Made by a program: the position numbers and the translations under genes. Shown in pieces: positions 1 through 7,984 of a stretch of DNA of 64,000 nt. Location: the NCBI GenBank assembly GCA_016712315.1, contig JADJRG010000028.1, positions 62,001 to 126,000 on the forward strand, read 5' to 3'. This stretch comes from Nannocystis sp. Lineage in GTDB: Bacteria; Myxococcota_A; Polyangia; Nannocystales; Nannocystaceae. Under the pieces are notes generated by a model that had not been told where the DNA came from, did not search any database, and saw only the letters and a list, made by a program, of their open reading frames with translations. The first letter of the stretch is position 1, and each line of letters starts with the position of its first letter.

Positions 1-91
1 TCGTGTACTTCTTCGCCAAGACGGCGCCCACGCTGGGCAAGGTCGCTCCCACGACGTGCGATGAATTTTTCATGGCGTTCATCGGCACCAT
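1..91 (-). CDS. Possible 5' end of a gene running off the left edge
   Basis: On the minus strand an open frame starts at one of three in-frame ATGs (ending at 91, 82 or 73) and runs off position 1 without a stop. The visible peptide begins MNAMKNSSHVVGATLPSV and cannot be assigned to a family. Third-codon positions are mostly G or C, which fits coding. No clear Shine-Dalgarno sequence precedes any of the starts. The complementary plus frame is also open here, so strand choice is uncertain. The stretch from 92 to 236 shows nothing recognisable. Confidence 0.25.
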   Translation of the reverse strand, partial: MVPMNAMKNSSHVVGATLPSVGAVLAKKYT

Positions 92-236
92 AGCCGATGT
101 GATCGCGATGGTTGCAGGTGCAATCGCGTGCGGCGGCGGGGCGCGATGTCGCTCGAGGTGGATCGGCGAGGCGCGGCGGCGCGCGGAGCGAGGGGCGAAA
201 TCGTGCGAGGCGGGCGGAAACGCTCGGCGCGGCGCG

Positions 237-2369
237 CTACTTCTTGCAGGTCTTGAGGGCGGCGGCGACGGCGGGGGTGCTCTTGTGCGAGGCGGCGGCG
301 GCGCGGGCTTGATCGTCGCGGCCGAGCGCGCAGAGGGCGGCGACGCGGATCTCTACGCGCTGAGCGACGAGCTGCGAGTCGGGGAATTCGCGGGCGTGCT
401 GGTCGGCGGTCGCGAGCGCCTGCAGGGGACGCGAGGCGAGGTTCTTCTTGGCCGAGCTGAGCATCTCGAGCTCGTAGAGGACGCGGCTGGAGTCGTTAGG
501 GCCGCGCTTGTTGGCGGGCAAGCCGGCGTTGGGATCCTCCTTGTCGGGCTTGGGGGTGCTGGGCTTGGGGGTGCTGGTCTTTGGGGCAGGTGTGCTCGAG
601 CTCGGGGGCTTGCTCGTGGTGGTCTTGGGGGTGACCGGGGACTTGGTCGGCGGGACCTTCTCGGGCTCTGGCGGCGGGAGCTCGGGCCCTAAGGGCTCTT
701 GAGGATCGTCGGGGAGGGGCTCCGGCTCTGGCTCTGGCGGCGGGGGCTCTGGCTGTGGCTCTGGCTGTGGCGGCGCGGGGCGGGCTGCGACGGGGAGGTC
801 GATGGGGAGCTCGATGACGCCGAAGTAGTGGAGGCCGAAGGTGGTGCCTGCGCCGAGGAGGAGCGCGGCGAAGGCGAGCTTGAAAAAGAGCGGCGCCCCG
901 CGGCGGCGGGTGAGCGCGGAGGGCTCGTCGAGATCGCCCTCGAGGTCGTTGGAGAATGAGGTCGGGCCGCGGCTGGGCTGGGTCGGCGGGGAGAATTCGT
1001 TGGAGAAGGTCCTTCCGCCCGCGGCGGCTGGCAGCGGGCCGAGCTCGTTGGAGAAGCTGGCGTTGGACGGGCGCGGGCGGGCCGCTGCTTGTTGCTGAGG
1101 CGGGGAGGCGAAGGGGCTGTGCGGCGGCGGCTGTTGCGGTTGTGGCGGGTAGGAGGCGAAGGGGCTGTGCGGCGGCGGCTGTTGCGGCTGTGGCGGGTAG
1201 GAGGCGAAGGGGCTGTGAGGGGGCGGTTGTTGTTGTTGTTGTTGTTGTTGTTGTTGCTGGTGTTGTTGCGGGTAGGAAGTGAAGGGGCTGTGAGGCGGCG
1301 GTTGTTGCGGTTGCGGGTAGGAGGCGAAGGGGCTGTGCGGCGGCGGCTGTTGCGGCTGCGGCGGCTGTTGCGGCTGCTGCGGGTAAGAGGCGAAGGGGCT
1401 GTGCGGCGGCTGTTGCGGCTGTTGTGGTTGCTGCGGTTGCGGCTGCGGCGGGTAGGGTGCGAAGGGGCTGTGCGGCGGCTGTTGTGGTTGCTGTGGTTGC
1501 TGCGGTTGCGGCTGCGGCGGGTAGGGCGCGAAGGGGCTGTGCGGCGGCTGTTGTGGTTGCTGCGGTTGCGGCTGCGGCGGGTAGGGCGCGAAGGGGCTGT
1601 GCGGCTGTTGCGGCTGTTGCGGCTGTTGTGGTTGCAACTGCGGCGGGTAGGGCGCGAAGGGGCTGTGCGGCGGCTGTTGCGGCTGTTGTGGTTGCGGCTG
1701 CGGCGGGTAGGGTGCGAAGGGGCTGTGCGGCTGCTGCGGGTGCTGGGCGAAGCCAGGTTGAGGCTGCTGGGGGTAGGGGGCGAAGGGGGCCCCAGGCGGT
1801 TGCTGGGGCGGCTGGGGTACTTGTTCGGGATAGGGGACGAACGGGCTCCCAGGCGGTTGCTGGGGCGGCTGGGGCACTTGTTCGGGATAGGGGACGAACG
1901 GGCTCCCAGGCGGTTGCTGGGGCGGCTGCGGCTGCTGTTGGGGATAGAGGGCGGCAGGAGGCTCGGGTTGCGCTTGCTGCGGGTAGGGGACGAAGGGGCT
2001 GGCGGCCCGTTGTGGGGGCGGCGGGTGCTGGAGTGGATGCGGATGCGAGGTGGCGGGGGGCGGCGGGAGCAGCGGCGTGGGCGGGGCGAGCGGCGGCGGC
2101 GGGAGTAGCGGCTGCTGTGCGGTGAGCGGCGGCGCCGGGATGAAAGCGCCAGGGACCATGGCCGGCTGCTGCTGCGGCGCGGGCGCGTGCGTGCCGGGGA
2201 CCAGCGTGGTCTTCACGGCGCGCGCCTGGGGCGCTGCGCCCGCCGGAGCGGCCTCCATTTGCTTGACGAGAGACGCGGGCAGGTGCCACTGAGCGCCGTC
2301 TTGCGGGGGAGAGGAGGGCGGGTTCTTCGAGTTCGTCACGCGAGGAGGCGAGTGTCCCGCGAAGCGCAA
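237..2369 (-). CDS. Pro/Gln-rich single-pass membrane protein with C-terminal helical domain
   Basis: About 710 residues from a TTG start at 2369; a GTG at 2339 is an equally plausible start because neither has a strong ribosome site. Roughly the first 460 residues are low complexity, with many copies of an HSPFAPYPPQPQ-type unit and a polyglutamine run. One transmembrane segment follows (LAFAALLLGAGTTFGLHYF), then a Pro/Glu-rich spacer, a Thr/Ser/Lys/Pro spacer and a folded C-terminus of about 85 residues. That C-terminus (RVLYELEMLSSAKKNLAS onward) resembles the TPR-like helical domain at the end of many myxobacterial regulatory and membrane proteins. The Pro/Gln region should be cytoplasmic and the C-terminus periplasmic, by inference from charge. 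The gene diverges from the kinase at 2934. Function is unknown; a signalling or envelope-sensing role is only a guess. Confidence 0.72.
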   Translation of the reverse strand: MRFAGHSPPRVTNSKNPPSSPPQDGAQWHLPASLVKQMEAAPAGAAPQARAVKTTLVPGTHAPAPQQQPAMVPGAFIPAPPLTAQQPLLPPPPLAPPTPLLPPPPATSHPHPLQHPPPPQRAASPFVPYPQQAQPEPPAALYPQQQPQPPQQPPGSPFVPYPEQVPQPPQQPPGSPFVPYPEQVPQPPQQPPGAPFAPYPQQPQPGFAQHPQQPHSPFAPYPPQPQPQQPQQPPHSPFAPYPPQLQPQQPQQPQQPHSPFAPYPPQPQPQQPQQPPHSPFAPYPPQPQPQQPQQPQQPPHSPFAPYPPQPQPQQPQQPQQPPHSPFASYPQQPQQPPQPQQPPPHSPFASYPQPQQPPPHSPFTSYPQQHQQQQQQQQQQQPPPHSPFASYPPQPQQPPPHSPFASYPPQPQQPPPHSPFASPPQQQAAARPRPSNASFSNELGPLPAAAGGRTFSNEFSPPTQPSRGPTSFSNDLEGDLDEPSALTRRRGAPLFFKLAFAALLLGAGTTFGLHYFGVIELPIDLPVAARPAPPQPEPQPEPPPPEPEPEPLPDDPQEPLGPELPPPEPEKVPPTKSPVTPKTTTSKPPSSSTPAPKTSTPKPSTPKPDKEDPNAGLPANKRGPNDSSRVLYELEMLSSAKKNLASRPLQALATADQHAREFPDSQLVAQRVEIRVAALCALGRDDQARAAAASHKSTPAVAAALKTCKK
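1080..1995 (-). repeat. Imperfect tandem repeats encoding HSPFA(P/S)YPPQPQQ units
   Basis: About 900 bp inside the Pro/Gln-rich gene consists of degenerate repeats of roughly 45-75 bp. Each contains a conserved core encoding H-S-P-F-A-P/S-Y-P followed by variable numbers of Gln and Pro codons. A pure trinucleotide run encoding about ten consecutive glutamines lies near 1227-1258. Copy number should be prone to slippage. Confidence 0.85.
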
Positions 2370-2933
2370 TTCGGCGCAAGGCGCGTGGGCCGCGATCGCG
2401 GCGACGATGGGGGGAGATCGTCGCGCGCCCTCGCTGGGCTCGGACGGCGCGCGGCGCGGCGAGTGCGGTGCGGTGGTGAGCGGGGGGAGGAGGTGAGCGC
2501 TTTGCTGAGGTGTGCTCCGGCGTGATCGTGATCGTGATCGCGATCGTGATCGCGATCGCGATCACGCGAGCAGGTCCGATCGTGATCGCGGACGCGGCGG
2601 TAGCTGTCGGCGCGCGGCCCGTGAAGATCGGGGCGTACAACCGCCTAGGGGTAGCGGCTCGCGAATTCGCGTGCTCGTTCGCGCGTGATCGCGAGCGCGC
2701 GGAGGCGCGATCACGGCTCGGCGCGCGCGCTGATGCGTCGCCGCGGACGAGCGATCGTCGGCCTTGATCGCGTGAGGTCAGCGGATGGGAAGGTGCGACT
2801 ACGAGGCGCGTTGCTGAGCGCGTGCGCGGTGAATTTTTGCTGGCGATCGCGGGGGCTTACATCCACGATGGTGTGGCTTGCGAGCCGCGGCGGTGATGAG
2901 AGGGCGCTTAGGGGGCGATCGGAGAGCTTTGCG
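2370..2933. other. Divergent intergenic region, no gene seen
   Basis: This 560-bp region separates two divergent genes and should carry both promoters. No credible coding frame was found: frames that stay open encode only translated short repeats. It holds a hexanucleotide GATC-containing repeat (listed separately). A Shine-Dalgarno GGAG at 2921-2924 lies nine bases before the kinase ATG. No confident -35/-10 pair could be assigned. Confidence 0.6.
2524..2563. repeat. Hexanucleotide repeat, seven GATC sites at exact 6-bp spacing
   Basis: GATC occurs at 2524, 2530, 2536, 2542, 2548, 2554 and 2560, each separated by GT or GC, making a (GATCGY)n tract. Two more copies follow at 2578 and 2584, also 6 bp apart. 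The tract is in the upstream region shared by the divergent genes. It could be slippage-prone or a binding or methylation site array; no function is established. Confidence 0.9.
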
Positions 2934-5378
2934 ATGCCGATGACGCTGCTGGCACATCAACGTGTAGGAAAGATCCTGCGCGGCAAGTGGCACCTCGACC
3001 GTCTCATCGACGTCGGCGGGATGGCCGCTGTGTATGAGGCGACCCACCGCAACGGGACGCGGGCGGCGATCAAGATGCTGCACCCGAAGTTCGTCTCGGA
3101 CGTGCAGGCGCGGACGCGCTTCCTCCGCGAGGGTTATGCGGCGAATCGGGTCGGGCACCCGTGCGCGGTGACCGTGCTCGACGACGACTCGACGGAGGAG
3201 GGCGACGTCTACCTGGTGATGGAGCTGCTCGACGGGGAGTCGCTCGAGGCGCGGATCAGCCGCGATCAGGTGATGAACCCGGTCGATGTCCTGGCGATCG
3301 CCGACCAGCTCTTGGACGTGCTGACCTGCGCGCACGCGAAGGACATCATCCACCGCGACATCAAGCCGGCGAACGTGATGCTGACCCGCAATGGGATCGT
3401 CAAGCTGCTGGACTTCGGGCTCGCGAGGGTGCGTGAGCTGCCGGCGATCGCGGGGGTGCACAGCGCTGAGATCGTCTTCGGGACGGTGGCGTACTGCTCG
3501 CCCGAGGCGGCGCGGGCGAACAACGAGGCGATGGACGGGCGCGCGGATCTCTGGGCGGTGGCGGCGACGATGTTCCGGGCGCTGGCGGGCCGCACCGTGC
3601 ACGGGATGGACGGATCGGTGATCGACCGGCTGATCCGCGCGGCGAAGAACCAGGCGCCTTCACTGGCTGAGTTCGCGCCGAACCTGCACGTGCGGGTCAC
3701 GGAGGTGATCGACCGCGGGTTGATGTTCGACCCTGATGATCGTTGGCCGAGCGCTGGGGTGATGCAGGCGGTCGTACAGGACGTGCTCAGCGAGATCATG
3801 GAGGAGACCGGCGCGCCGCCGTCGCTGTTCTATCAGCCAGGTCTGAGCCAGATCGGGCGCAACGCGCACGGCGGCCTGGGGCCGCAGATGCCGATCTCAG
3901 GCGCGACCACGCCGACGCCGCGGCCGACGCCGTTCCGCGCGGCGGCGCCGACGCCCTCGCCGAGCCCGTACCCGTACCCGACGCCCTCGGCGCGGCAGAA
4001 CCCGCTGAACCAAGGGCCAGCTCAGCGGCAAGCTCCGGCTCAGAGCCCGCTGAACCAGGTCGCCACGGCCCCGCAGAACCCGCTTAACCAGGTCGCCACG
4101 GCCCCGCAGAACCCGCTGAACCAGGTGCGCGCGCAGAACCCGTTGAATCAGGTGCGCGGGCAGAACCCGCTGAACCAGATCGCGGGGAGGCAGCCGCAGC
4201 CGCAACAGCAGCAGCCGCAACAACAGAAGCAGCAGCAACAACAACCACAGCGGGCGATGAACAGCCGGACCGCGTCGTATACGCCGGTCGGGTGGGGACA
4301 ACCCGAGGGCCCGAGCGAGGAGGCCGCGTCGACTTCGCCGGAGGCGCGGACGTCGTGGGCGAAGATCGACGTCGATCCCGATGAGATCGACGCGGGGGAC
4401 ACCGGGATCGATCTGACGATCACGATCGATGAGGACGAGGACGAGGAGGAGGAGCAAGAGATCGTCGCGCCGCCGCCGAAGCACGGTCGGCGGGATACGG
4501 TTCGAGATATGCGCGACACGCTCGGGCGCCGTGAGGGCCTCGGGGCGCTGCGTGACGCGACGCCGCGCCCGAGCGCGCAGAGCCGCGGCGCGGCGCTGGA
4601 GGTCGAGATCGATGAGGATGTGGCGGGCGGCGAGATCGAGATCGAGGTCGGATCTTCGGCGACGATGTCGCGTGAGGCGTTGACGCGGCCGATCACGGCG
4701 CCGCAGACGCCGATCTCGGGGCAGATCGGCGGCGCGCCGTCGCCGGTGGTGGCGCCGCCGGTCGCTCGGTCGGCGACGGCGCCGCCAGCGGTCGCCGCGC
4801 CAGTAATAGCGCCGCCGGTGATGGCGCCGCCGGTGATGGCGCCGCCGGTGATGGCGCCGCCGGTGGTGGCGCCGCCGGTGGTGGCGCCGCCGGTGATGGC
4901 GCCGCCGGTGGTGGCGCCGCCGGTGGTCGCCGCTCCGGTGAAGCCGCCGACGGTCGATCGACCCGATCTGTCCCGATCGATGGTGATCCCAGAGCTGTCT
5001 ACAAAGACAGCCTCGAACCCAGACAAGACGATGCGGGTGGCGATCCGGCCGCCGACGGCGCTGCCAGAGATGGAGCCGCCGCGGGTGCACGCGCCGAGCG
5101 TGGCGCCTGCGGAGGCGCGGCCGCGTCAACCACCGGCGGCGCCGCCAGGTCCGCCGCCAGGTCCGCCGCCAGGGCCGCCAGGGCCGCCGCCAGGGGCGAG
5201 GGGCGGACCTCCGCCGGCGCCGAGCGTCGGCTCGAGGGGCGCACAGCCGCCAGCGCCGCCAGCCCAGGCGCCGAAGCCCGATCCGCGTAAGACGATGCGG
5301 ATCGAGCGATCGTCGCTGAATCTGCCGGATCTGCCGCTGCTGCCGAACAAGCCGAAGCCGCCCGGCGGCAGCAAGTAG
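2934..5378 (+). CDS. Ser/Thr protein kinase with long low-complexity tail
   Basis: 814 residues. The ATG at 2934 is chosen because GGAG lies nine bases upstream and the kinase fold begins right after it; the same frame is open further upstream to 2685. Residues 15-290 form a Hanks-type kinase domain: glycine loop DVGGMAAVY (26-34), ATP-binding Lys47 in AAIK, catalytic HRDIKPAN with Asp142, and DFG at 160-162, with a GT...SPE activation-loop end. All key catalytic residues are present, so it should be active. The remaining 500 residues are disordered: NPLNQ repeats, a Gln run, an acidic patch (EDEDEEEEQE) and many APPVM/APPVV repeats. No transmembrane segment is evident, so a cytoplasmic location is inferred. 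Two KTMR motifs near the C-terminus could be phospho-acceptor sites, a guess. Confidence 0.92.
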   Translation: MPMTLLAHQRVGKILRGKWHLDRLIDVGGMAAVYEATHRNGTRAAIKMLHPKFVSDVQARTRFLREGYAANRVGHPCAVTVLDDDSTEEGDVYLVMELLDGESLEARISRDQVMNPVDVLAIADQLLDVLTCAHAKDIIHRDIKPANVMLTRNGIVKLLDFGLARVRELPAIAGVHSAEIVFGTVAYCSPEAARANNEAMDGRADLWAVAATMFRALAGRTVHGMDGSVIDRLIRAAKNQAPSLAEFAPNLHVRVTEVIDRGLMFDPDDRWPSAGVMQAVVQDVLSEIMEETGAPPSLFYQPGLSQIGRNAHGGLGPQMPISGATTPTPRPTPFRAAAPTPSPSPYPYPTPSARQNPLNQGPAQRQAPAQSPLNQVATAPQNPLNQVATAPQNPLNQVRAQNPLNQVRGQNPLNQIAGRQPQPQQQQPQQQKQQQQQPQRAMNSRTASYTPVGWGQPEGPSEEAASTSPEARTSWAKIDVDPDEIDAGDTGIDLTITIDEDEDEEEEQEIVAPPPKHGRRDTVRDMRDTLGRREGLGALRDATPRPSAQSRGAALEVEIDEDVAGGEIEIEVGSSATMSREALTRPITAPQTPISGQIGGAPSPVVAPPVARSATAPPAVAAPVIAPPVMAPPVMAPPVMAPPVVAPPVVAPPVMAPPVVAPPVVAAPVKPPTVDRPDLSRSMVIPELSTKTASNPDKTMRVAIRPPTALPEMEPPRVHAPSVAPAEARPRQPPAAPPGPPPGPPPGPPGPPPGARGGPPPAPSVGSRGAQPPAPPAQAPKPDPRKTMRIERSSLNLPDLPLLPNKPKPPGGSK
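3999..4178 (+). repeat. NPLNQ repeats in kinase tail
   Basis: Six N-P-L-N-Q units and one S-P-L-N-Q unit lie between about residues 356 and 415 of the kinase. Two adjacent copies are nearly identical at DNA level and include the spacer VATAPQ. The regular five-residue motif suggests a short linear docking motif or simply an expanding low-complexity tract. Confidence 0.85.
4785..4935 (+). repeat. 15-bp tandem repeats encoding APPVM/APPVV
   Basis: About ten copies of a GCGCCGCCGGTGRTG-like 15-bp unit encode A-P-P-V-M or A-P-P-V-V in the kinase tail. The near-identity of the units indicates recent tandem expansion. Confidence 0.85.
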
Positions 5379-5387
5379 CCCGCGGGA

Positions 5388-7052
5388 TCAATCCTGGGTG
5401 AGCGACTTGTTGTAGAGATCGACGCCGGACTGCGGGTCGAGGTAGCGGACGTTGACGGCGTTGGCGTCGGGATCAAAGGTGAGGATCACGGCGCGCGGCT
5501 TGTGTACGTCGTAGTCGAACTGCGGCGGTCCGAGGCCGTTGAGCAGCTCGGGGATCGGGTTCTGGTTGCCGCTGGTGACCGCGATCTCGCGGGTGCGCTG
5601 GGAGAGCTTGGTGCCCATCGGCTCGAGGCGCGAGACGAAGCAGACGTGGAAGTCGCCGGAGAGGAACCAGACGTTCGTGATGTCGTTGGTGTCGATGTGG
5701 TCGAGGAGCTCCTGGCGTTGCCCTGGATATCCCTCCCAACGATCGTTGGCGGCGACGTCCCAGATCGTCGGCATGTTGGTGATCGGGACCGAGTTCATGA
5801 CGATCTTGAAGTGGCAGGGGCTCGTTAAGAGGCGCTCCTTGAGGAAGGCCATCTGCGCGGGGCTGATGTACTGGTCGATCGAGGGGCGGCGCTCGTAGCG
5901 GCAGTCGAGGACGATGATCTCGGCGGTGAGGCCCCAACGGAAGGTGCGCCAGAGGCGATAGTTGGGCCCCTCGGCGTCGACGGGTAGGACCTCGAAGAAG
6001 GCGTCGAGGGCGTTCTGGCGCTTCTCTAGCTGCTGCGGGTTCATGGTCTCGCGATCGAAGTTGCTGTTGTCGTCGATCTCGTGATCATCCCAGGTGATGT
6101 ACATGCCGGCGCGGGCGAGCGCGAGCTTGTAGCCCTCGGCGCCGAGGTACTTGCGCCAGCTCGCGCGGAACTCGGCGAGGGTGGTGGCGCCGTCGTTGTA
6201 GGCCATGTCGCCGAGGTGGATGAACATGTCGTAGTACTCGTCGGCGGTGACGAGCATGGACGGCCAATTCAGCGAGGAGCCGTTGCAGGAGGCGAGCGCG
6301 AGGGTGAGGGGCTCGAGCGCGTCTTCGGCGATCGCGGTGCGAAACTCGCCGATCAGGCTGCGCGCGGTGAAGGCGTCCGGCTGGCCGACGAAGACGGCGT
6401 AGTAGTACCAGGTGCCTGGGCAGAGCCCGGCGACGCTGACCTTGAGGTAGCCGTCGGCGGTGGGGGTGACGGGGGCCTCGTCGATGAGGGCGACGGTGCC
6501 GGGGGCGCCGCCGCTGCGCCAGATCCGTAGGGTCTTGGGGGCCGCGTCGGCGATGAAGACGGCGATCATCGCGGAGGTCGGCTTCATCTCGCCGGCCATG
6601 ACGCAGGTGGGGAAGATGATGTCGTCGAGGGGGATCGACTCTGGATCGAAGTCGATGATCTCGCCCTCACAGGCGTCGGCGCCGCCGGTGGTGGTGTCAT
6701 CGGTGGTCGTGCCGTCGGTCGTGTCATCGCCGGTGGTGGTGGTCTCGTCGCCGGTGGTGGTGGTCTCGTCGCCGGTGGTGGTGGTGGTGGTGGTGGTGCC
6801 GGAGGTGCCAGTGGTGGTTGTTGTTGTGGATGTGGTTGTATCGGCGGTGGTGCCGTCGGTGGTGCCGTCGGTGGTGCTCTCGGCGTCGGTGGCGCTGCCG
6901 ACTCCGTCGTCGCCGCAGCCGGCGAGCAGAGCGGCGCCGCCGAGCCCGAGGCGGATGAAGTCACGGCGCTCGAGCGAGGCGTCGGGGAGATTGTTGCGCT
7001 CGTCTCCGCGAGCGTGGGCGCGAGGAGCTGCGGGTTGGGTGGGGTCAGTCAT
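5388..7052 (-). CDS. PhoD-family (alkaline phosphatase D-like) Tat lipoprotein
   Basis: 554 residues from the ATG at 7052, which has an excellent GGAAGGAGAG ribosome site; an in-frame start 21 bp upstream lacks one. The N-terminus holds a twin-arginine signal ending in a lipobox (RRDFIRLGLGGAALLAGC), so it is probably exported folded and lipidated. A Thr/Asp/Gly-rich linker of about 90 residues follows. The catalytic domain shows the PhoD metallophosphatase motifs: ASCNGSS, FIHLGDMAYND, ITWDDHEIDDN, VLDCRYERR and LSGDFHVC. Members hydrolyse phosphate mono- or diesters using metals; the substrate here is unknown. The gene converges on the kinase with 9 bp between stops. Confidence 0.9.
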   Translation of the reverse strand: MTDPTQPAAPRAHARGDERNNLPDASLERRDFIRLGLGGAALLAGCGDDGVGSATDAESTTDGTTDGTTADTTTSTTTTTTGTSGTTTTTTTTGDETTTTGDETTTTGDDTTDGTTTDDTTTGGADACEGEIIDFDPESIPLDDIIFPTCVMAGEMKPTSAMIAVFIADAAPKTLRIWRSGGAPGTVALIDEAPVTPTADGYLKVSVAGLCPGTWYYYAVFVGQPDAFTARSLIGEFRTAIAEDALEPLTLALASCNGSSLNWPSMLVTADEYYDMFIHLGDMAYNDGATTLAEFRASWRKYLGAEGYKLALARAGMYITWDDHEIDDNSNFDRETMNPQQLEKRQNALDAFFEVLPVDAEGPNYRLWRTFRWGLTAEIIVLDCRYERRPSIDQYISPAQMAFLKERLLTSPCHFKIVMNSVPITNMPTIWDVAANDRWEGYPGQRQELLDHIDTNDITNVWFLSGDFHVCFVSRLEPMGTKLSQRTREIAVTSGNQNPIPELLNGLGPPQFDYDVHKPRAVILTFDPDANAVNVRYLDPQSGVDLYNKSLTQD

Positions 7053-7189
7053 GTCTCTCCTTCCGTGGGGCAACTTCGCGCATGATAGCCCGGTCGCGGC
7101 GCGGATTTGTCACGGAGTTGTGCCAGATCGGCGGCGACGGGCCGTGTGCGGCCGCGGGACGCGGGGTCTGCGTCGGCGGTGCGCGACGA

Positions 7190-7882
7190 CTACGACTCGC
7201 CGGCGAGCTGGCCTTGGCGGATGACGATCGCGGTGGTGTCGCGCATCTCGATGATCATCGCGCCTTCTCCGGCTTCGATCGGGGCTCCGTCGGTGGTGGC
7301 GAGGACGTCGACGGTGGTGCCGTGGATCTCGAGGCGGATCTTGCCGAGGCCGCCGGGGCGGATCGTGACGAGCACGCGGCCGCCGCGGCCGATGTAGTCG
7401 CGGCTGCGGGCGGCGACGCCGGTGGTGTTGGCGCTGAGGTGGCGGAAGAGGGAGGTGGCCCCGAGGCCGCAGGTGAGGCCCATGCCGAGCGCGACGACGA
7501 GGGCGGTGATCGCTGTGACGAGGCCGAGTCCCTCGAGGACGACGCCGGTGAGGCCGAAGAAGGCGGAGAAGAAGGTCCAAAAGCGCATCGAGAGGGCGGC
7601 GCCGAGGAGGGGGCGGACGCGGCGGCGGGCGAGCGGCTCTTTGGCGACATGCACGAGATCGCCGACGTGGGCGTCGACGTGAGGGCTGGCTGCGTCGCCT
7701 GCGTCGCCTGCGTCGCCTGCGTCGCCTGCGTCGCCTGCGTCGCCTGCGTCGCCTGCGTCGCCTGCGTCGCCTGCGTCGCCTGCGTCGCCTGCGTCGCCCT
7801 CCGCTTGCCCGCCCATGACGATCGAGGAGCCGAGCAAGACGCCGCCGAGGACGAGGGCGAAGAGGTAGGCGCTAAAAAACAT
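7190..7882 (-). CDS. NfeD/YqiJ-like membrane protein with (GDA)n tract
   Basis: 230 residues from ATG 7882. An N-terminal transmembrane helix (YLFALVLGGVLLGSSIVM) is followed by about twelve Gly-Asp-Ala repeats. Two or three more hydrophobic helices lie at about 95-150 (FWTFFSAFFGLTGVVLEGLG, then ITALVVALGMGLTCGLG). The C-terminus of about 70 residues is beta-rich (GRVLVTIRPGGLGKIRLEI) and resembles the soluble OB-fold domain of NfeD-type proteins, which partner with flotillins in membrane microdomains. No flotillin gene is adjacent. The acidic repeat lies in the loop after the first helix and is unusual for this family. Confidence 0.65.
   Translation of the reverse strand: MFFSAYLFALVLGGVLLGSSIVMGGQAEGDAGDAGDAGDAGDAGDAGDAGDAGDAGDAGDAGDAASPHVDAHVGDLVHVAKEPLARRRVRPLLGAALSMRFWTFFSAFFGLTGVVLEGLGLVTAITALVVALGMGLTCGLGATSLFRHLSANTTGVAARSRDYIGRGGRVLVTIRPGGLGKIRLEIHGTTVDVLATTDGAPIEAGEGAMIIEMRDTTAIVIRQGQLAGES
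7691..7798. repeat. 9-bp perfect tandem repeat, 12 copies
   Basis: Twelve consecutive copies of TGCGTCGCC (plus strand) encode Gly-Asp-Ala repeats on the minus strand. As the unit is a multiple of three, slippage would change loop length without shifting frame. Confidence 0.95.
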
Positions 7883-7984
7883 GCCGAGGGTCCGTCGAGC
7901 ATACCGGAGGATCGAGGCGGCGCGCGACGCGGCTGCGCGGGCCGATGATGAGCGACGAGGGCTCTGCTATGGTGGCGGGCGCTT

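Noticed and set aside
3..692. Plus-strand open frame at the left edge
   Set aside because: Most of it is antisense to the real C-terminus of the Pro/Gln-rich protein and has the Gly/Arg-rich composition of a shadow frame.
1080..1995. Regular repeats that could be mistaken for a CRISPR array
   Set aside because: Units are in frame, vary in length and encode a Pro/Gln-rich protein; there are no unique spacers of constant length.
496..2640. Second long minus-strand frame over the Pro/Gln-rich gene
   Set aside because: It is a GC-rich shadow frame made of Ala/Thr/Arg repeats and translated GATC repeats, with no domain.
2685..2933. Upstream extension of the kinase frame
   Set aside because: The extension has no domain and contains poor coding sequence; ATG 2934 has a GGAG at ideal distance and directly precedes the kinase fold.
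7082..7948. Plus-strand open frame over the NfeD-like gene encoding Val-Ala-Cys repeats
   Set aside because: It is the antisense of the (GDA)n tract; the minus-strand frame has membrane helices and a recognisable fold.
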